DNA of 64,000 nt from JABDCD01 sp964469525. Lineage in GTDB: Bacteria; Pseudomonadota; Alphaproteobacteria; Rickettsiales; SXRF01. The translations under genes and the position numbers were made by a program. Shown here piece by piece: positions 62,041-64,000 of the stretch; position 1 is the stretch's first letter, and every line of letters starts with the position of its first letter. The notes below the pieces were generated by a model. It had not been told where the DNA came from and did no database searches. It saw nothing but the letters and a program-made list of their open reading frames with translations. The stretch spans positions 1 to 64,000 of the forward strand of contig CAYXYU010000008.1 in assembly GCA_964469525.1 (NCBI GenBank). The letters run 5' to 3'.

Positions 62041-62137
62041 GTCATTCCCCGGATTTGCGCAGCAAATCCTAGGGGAATCCAGTCCTTATATACAAACTGG
62101 ATCACCCTGGAATCGCTAACGCGATTCGGGTGGTGAC
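62041..62137. repeat. palindromic repeat family A, copy 5
   Basis: Left arm GTCATTCCCCGGATTTGCGC with CAAATCCTAGGGGAATCCAG; right arm CTGGATCACCCTGGAATCGC and GCGATTCGGGTGGTGAC. It is nearly identical to copy 2 and lies 8 bases after the rpsD stop, possibly serving as its 3' end structure. Confidence 0.88.
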
Positions 62138-62145
62138 GAAAACGC

Positions 62146-62766
62146 TTACCGCGAGTAGTACTCGATCACGAAGTTGGGCTGCATCACCGTGGGGTACGGC
62201 ACATCGGCGAGCTTCGGCACGCGGATGAACTTGCCTTTCATCTCGGTGTTGTCGAACTCGAGATAATCCGGCACGGTGCGTTCGGGGTTCTGCAGCATGC
62301 CCAGCACCACCGCCATTTGCTTGGCTTTTTCCTTCAGCTCGATAACATCGCCTTCCGACACTTGGTAGCTCGGGATGGTGACGCGCTTGCCATTGACGCG
62401 CACGTGGCCGTGGCTCACGAACTGGCGGGCGGCAAACGGCGTGGCAACCAGACCCATGCGGTAGACCACCGTGTCGAGGCGGCTTTCCAGGATGCCAATC
62501 AGGTTCTCGCCGGTGTCGCCGCGGCGGCGCAGCGCTTCCTGATAGATCTTGCGGAACTGACGTTCGGTGATGTTGCCGTAATAGCCGCGCAGCTTCTGCT
62601 TCTCGCGCAGCTGGGCGCCGTAATCGGAAGTCTTGCCGCGGCGCTTGGCGGCGCCGTGCTGACCGGGCGCATAGGCGCGTTTATGGAAGGGATCCTTGGC
62701 GTTGCCCCAGAGGCTCGCGCCCAGGCGGCGGCTGATCTTGTACTTGGCGTTCGTGCGTTTGCTCAC
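62146..62766 (-). CDS. rpsD: 30S ribosomal protein S4
   Basis: A 206-residue S4. KYKISRRLGASLWGNAKDPF lies at the N-terminus, and ESRLDTVVYRMGLVATPFAA with RQFVSHGHVRVNGKRVTIPS is the S4 RNA-binding domain. S4 nucleates 30S assembly by binding the 16S 5' domain. The start is GTG at 62766 with AGGT 6-9 bases upstream. It is an isolated gene here, not in the alpha operon, as is usual in alphaproteobacteria. Confidence 0.97.
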   Translation of the reverse strand: MSKRTNAKYKISRRLGASLWGNAKDPFHKRAYAPGQHGAAKRRGKTSDYGAQLREKQKLRGYYGNITERQFRKIYQEALRRRGDTGENLIGILESRLDTVVYRMGLVATPFAARQFVSHGHVRVNGKRVTIPSYQVSEGDVIELKEKAKQMAVVLGMLQNPERTVPDYLEFDNTEMKGKFIRVPKLADVPYPTVMQPNFVIEYYSR

Positions 62767-62904
62767 TGATTTACCTATTTAATTCATGCATCCCCGGCCT
62801 TTGCCGGAGGGCATATTTTTTACAGGGACGTGAAATATACAAAGAAAAACGGCGCTGTCAAATGGAGAATAGGCCTGTCATTCCCGCGCAGGCTGGGGGA
62901 TATT

Positions 62905-62999
62905 CCCCCTCTCCCGCAAAGCGGGAGAGGGCCGGGGTGAGGGCGATTTAGGAAGGGAGTGCCCTCACCCTAACCCTCTCCCATTGCATGGGAGAAGGG
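62905..62999. repeat. palindromic repeat family B, copy 2
   Basis: CCCTCTCCCGCAAAGCGGGA and CCCTAACCCTCTCCC/GGGAGAAGGGA hairpins flank GGTGAGGGC/GCCCTCACC. A degenerate half of family A (GTCATTCCCGCGCAGGCTGG) lies directly to its left. It ends about 20 bases from the stop of the downstream-facing minus-strand gene. Confidence 0.8.
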
Positions 63000-63019
63000 A
63001 TTTGACAGGATATTTGGAA

Positions 63020-64000
63020 TTACTGCCGCAGCGGCGAATTCAGCTGCTCTACCGGCTTGCCGTCAATGGCGGAGACGCCGGCCGCTTCCACCGGCGGATT
63101 GACCGGCGCCTCGACAGCCTGCATCTGCGCTGGTATTTGGCCGCGCTCGGCCAGCACGCGCTGGGTATGCGGCCCCTTGATCGGGTTATTGTCCATGGCC
63201 TGCTGCTGCATCAGCTCCATCTGCTGCGCCATGGCGGCCTCTTCCACCGCCGCCTGCTGCGCCGCCATTTCCTGCTGCATGGCGCGTTCCTGGTCGGCCT
63301 GCACGCGCTCGCGCGTCATACGCCGCCCGCTCCGGGCCCCGAAATAGGCGCTGGCGGCGGCATAGGCCGCGGCCGCAACCGCCAAACCCCCGGCGGTCCA
63401 GAGAGCGCCTTTGCCGAGTTTCCCCTTTGTCCAGCCGATAGCGCCGCCGACGCCGCGCTTGGAGAAATCCCAGGCGCGGCTCGCCTGACGCCCCGTGCCG
63501 CGTGCCGCCGTGCCCGCGGTCTCCGCCACCGCATTGCCCGCCCGGTTAAGCGCCTCCCGACCACGGGTGACGCGCTGGGATGCTGACTCGATAAACGTAA
63601 TGCCTTCCTGCTCTGCCTGCCGCGCCGCGCCGGATGCGGTCGCGGTGCTATTGCCATTAACAGAAGATGTGCCGCCGGTGGCGGAAGCGGAGGTGGCAGG
63701 TGAGGGTTTCCTTGAAAACAACCCTCCCGCTTTTTCTTTCGCTTCCGGATCAATATTTTTGCCGCTGAAATAGTCTTTAATACGCTGCCCCAAAGAAGAC
63801 TTGGCTGGAGAATGGATAGCTCCGCCATTCGCAGTATTGAGTCTTTCTTCGGAAAGCGTTCCCTTTAGGGCGAGATCATAATTTTGCGTCGACACGATTT
63901 CCGAATGGTCGCCATGCATATCGCTATTCCCATTAGACCTAGCATCTTTCCCGGCAGCTTGTCTGTTTTTATAAACTATCTTCCGTTCCTCTATTTCTTT
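63020..64000 (-). CDS. Ala/Gln-rich single-span protein with coiled coil (5' partial)
   Basis: The reading frame is open from the stop at 63020 to the window edge, and codons before the first in-window ATG (63919) look coding (KEIEERKIVYKNRQAAGKD), so the real start may lie outside. From that ATG there are 299 residues. The N-terminal half is low in complexity (Thr/Ser/Ala/Gly-rich). One hydrophobic span is ALWTAGGLAVAAAAYAAASA. A Gln/Ala/Glu-rich coiled coil follows (QEMAAQQAAVEEAAMAQQME), then a Pro-rich tail. The layout suggests an inner-membrane protein with an exposed coiled coil. No family is recognised. Confidence 0.7.
   Translation of the reverse strand, partial: KEIEERKIVYKNRQAAGKDARSNGNSDMHGDHSEIVSTQNYDLALKGTLSEERLNTANGGAIHSPAKSSLGQRIKDYFSGKNIDPEAKEKAGGLFSRKPSPATSASATGGTSSVNGNSTATASGAARQAEQEGITFIESASQRVTRGREALNRAGNAVAETAGTAARGTGRQASRAWDFSKRGVGGAIGWTKGKLGKGALWTAGGLAVAAAAYAAASAYFGARSGRRMTRERVQADQERAMQQEMAAQQAAVEEAAMAQQMELMQQQAMDNNPIKGPHTQRVLAERGQIPAQMQAVEAPVNPPVEAAGVSAIDGKPVEQLNSPLRQ

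Larger units (their letters stand above)
61526..62145. other. 620-base intergenic region between rpsD and mraZ
   Basis: The stretch contains no convincing gene. From left to right it holds the ATGGG boxes and promoter, a hairpin ATGGG-AAAA-CCCAT (61621-61634), two direct repeats CTTGGGGATAAG and CTTGGGATAAG (61706-61729), a terminator-like hairpin (61754-61793), an unremarkable stretch (61800-62040), then a family A repeat directly behind rpsD. No RNase P RNA signature was found on either strand. Confidence 0.6.

Noticed and set aside
61526..62145. RNase P RNA gene near mraZ
   Set aside because: Some alphaproteobacteria have it nearby, but the conserved core sequences were not found on either strand.

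Overview
The window is a gene-dense, mostly GC-rich stretch (about 60% by eye) of an alphaproteobacterial chromosome. Evidence for that placement is MurE with the meso-diaminopimelate DNPR motif, BamD and LpxC (Gram-negative envelope), a DUF2336 protein, a DUF465 protein, tsaE followed by amgK and murU, and the gene order of the division cluster. No ribosomal RNA is present to fix the order. Abundant palindromic repeats, one of them inside a protein gene, and large lineage-specific proteins suggest a poorly characterised group.

Layout. 1-6.3 kb: the end of one Pro/Ala/Gly-repeat protein and a complete 1,827-residue Cys-rich protein with Thr-Asp-Ser-Pro and Tyr-Asp-Ser repeats and a possible CHAP/NlpC-like peptidase segment. 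6.4-8.8 kb: iscX-tsaE-amgK-murU, linking Fe-S assembly, tRNA modification and cell-wall sugar recycling. 8.9-18.4 kb: ankyrin protein, large TPR protein, pirin, Dps, DUF465, DUF2336, RhlE-like helicase and a cold-shock gene with a long structured leader. 18.4-28.1 kb: the glycine cleavage operon gcvT-gcvH-gcvPA-gcvPB, a SYLF lipoprotein-like protein, tRNA-Thr(CGU), and two collinear paralogues of an unrecognised membrane protein. 28.3-35.4 kb: amino-acid permease, lipoprotein, zinc-binding protein, aminopeptidase P, BMP-type binding protein and prmA.

35.5-61.5 kb is one long minus-strand block: mraZ-rsmH-ftsL-ftsI-murE-murF-mraY-murD-ftsW-(small membrane gene)-murG-murC-murB-(small membrane gene)-ddl-ftsQ-ftsA-ftsZ-(FkbM methyltransferase)-lpxC-bamD-recN-ligA. 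Most members overlap by 4-17 bases, so they are probably co-transcribed and translationally coupled. Together they make lipid II, build the divisome, start lipid A synthesis and support outer-membrane protein assembly. rpsD and a partial coiled-coil membrane protein close the window.

The most unusual observations are an 84-bp palindromic repeat inserted in frame inside murB, an AT-rich patch inside ligA that looks recombinant, palindromic repeats that sit 2-24 bases after stop codons in all seven intergenic cases, the paralogous membrane-protein pair, and four helically phased ATGGG boxes upstream of mraZ.
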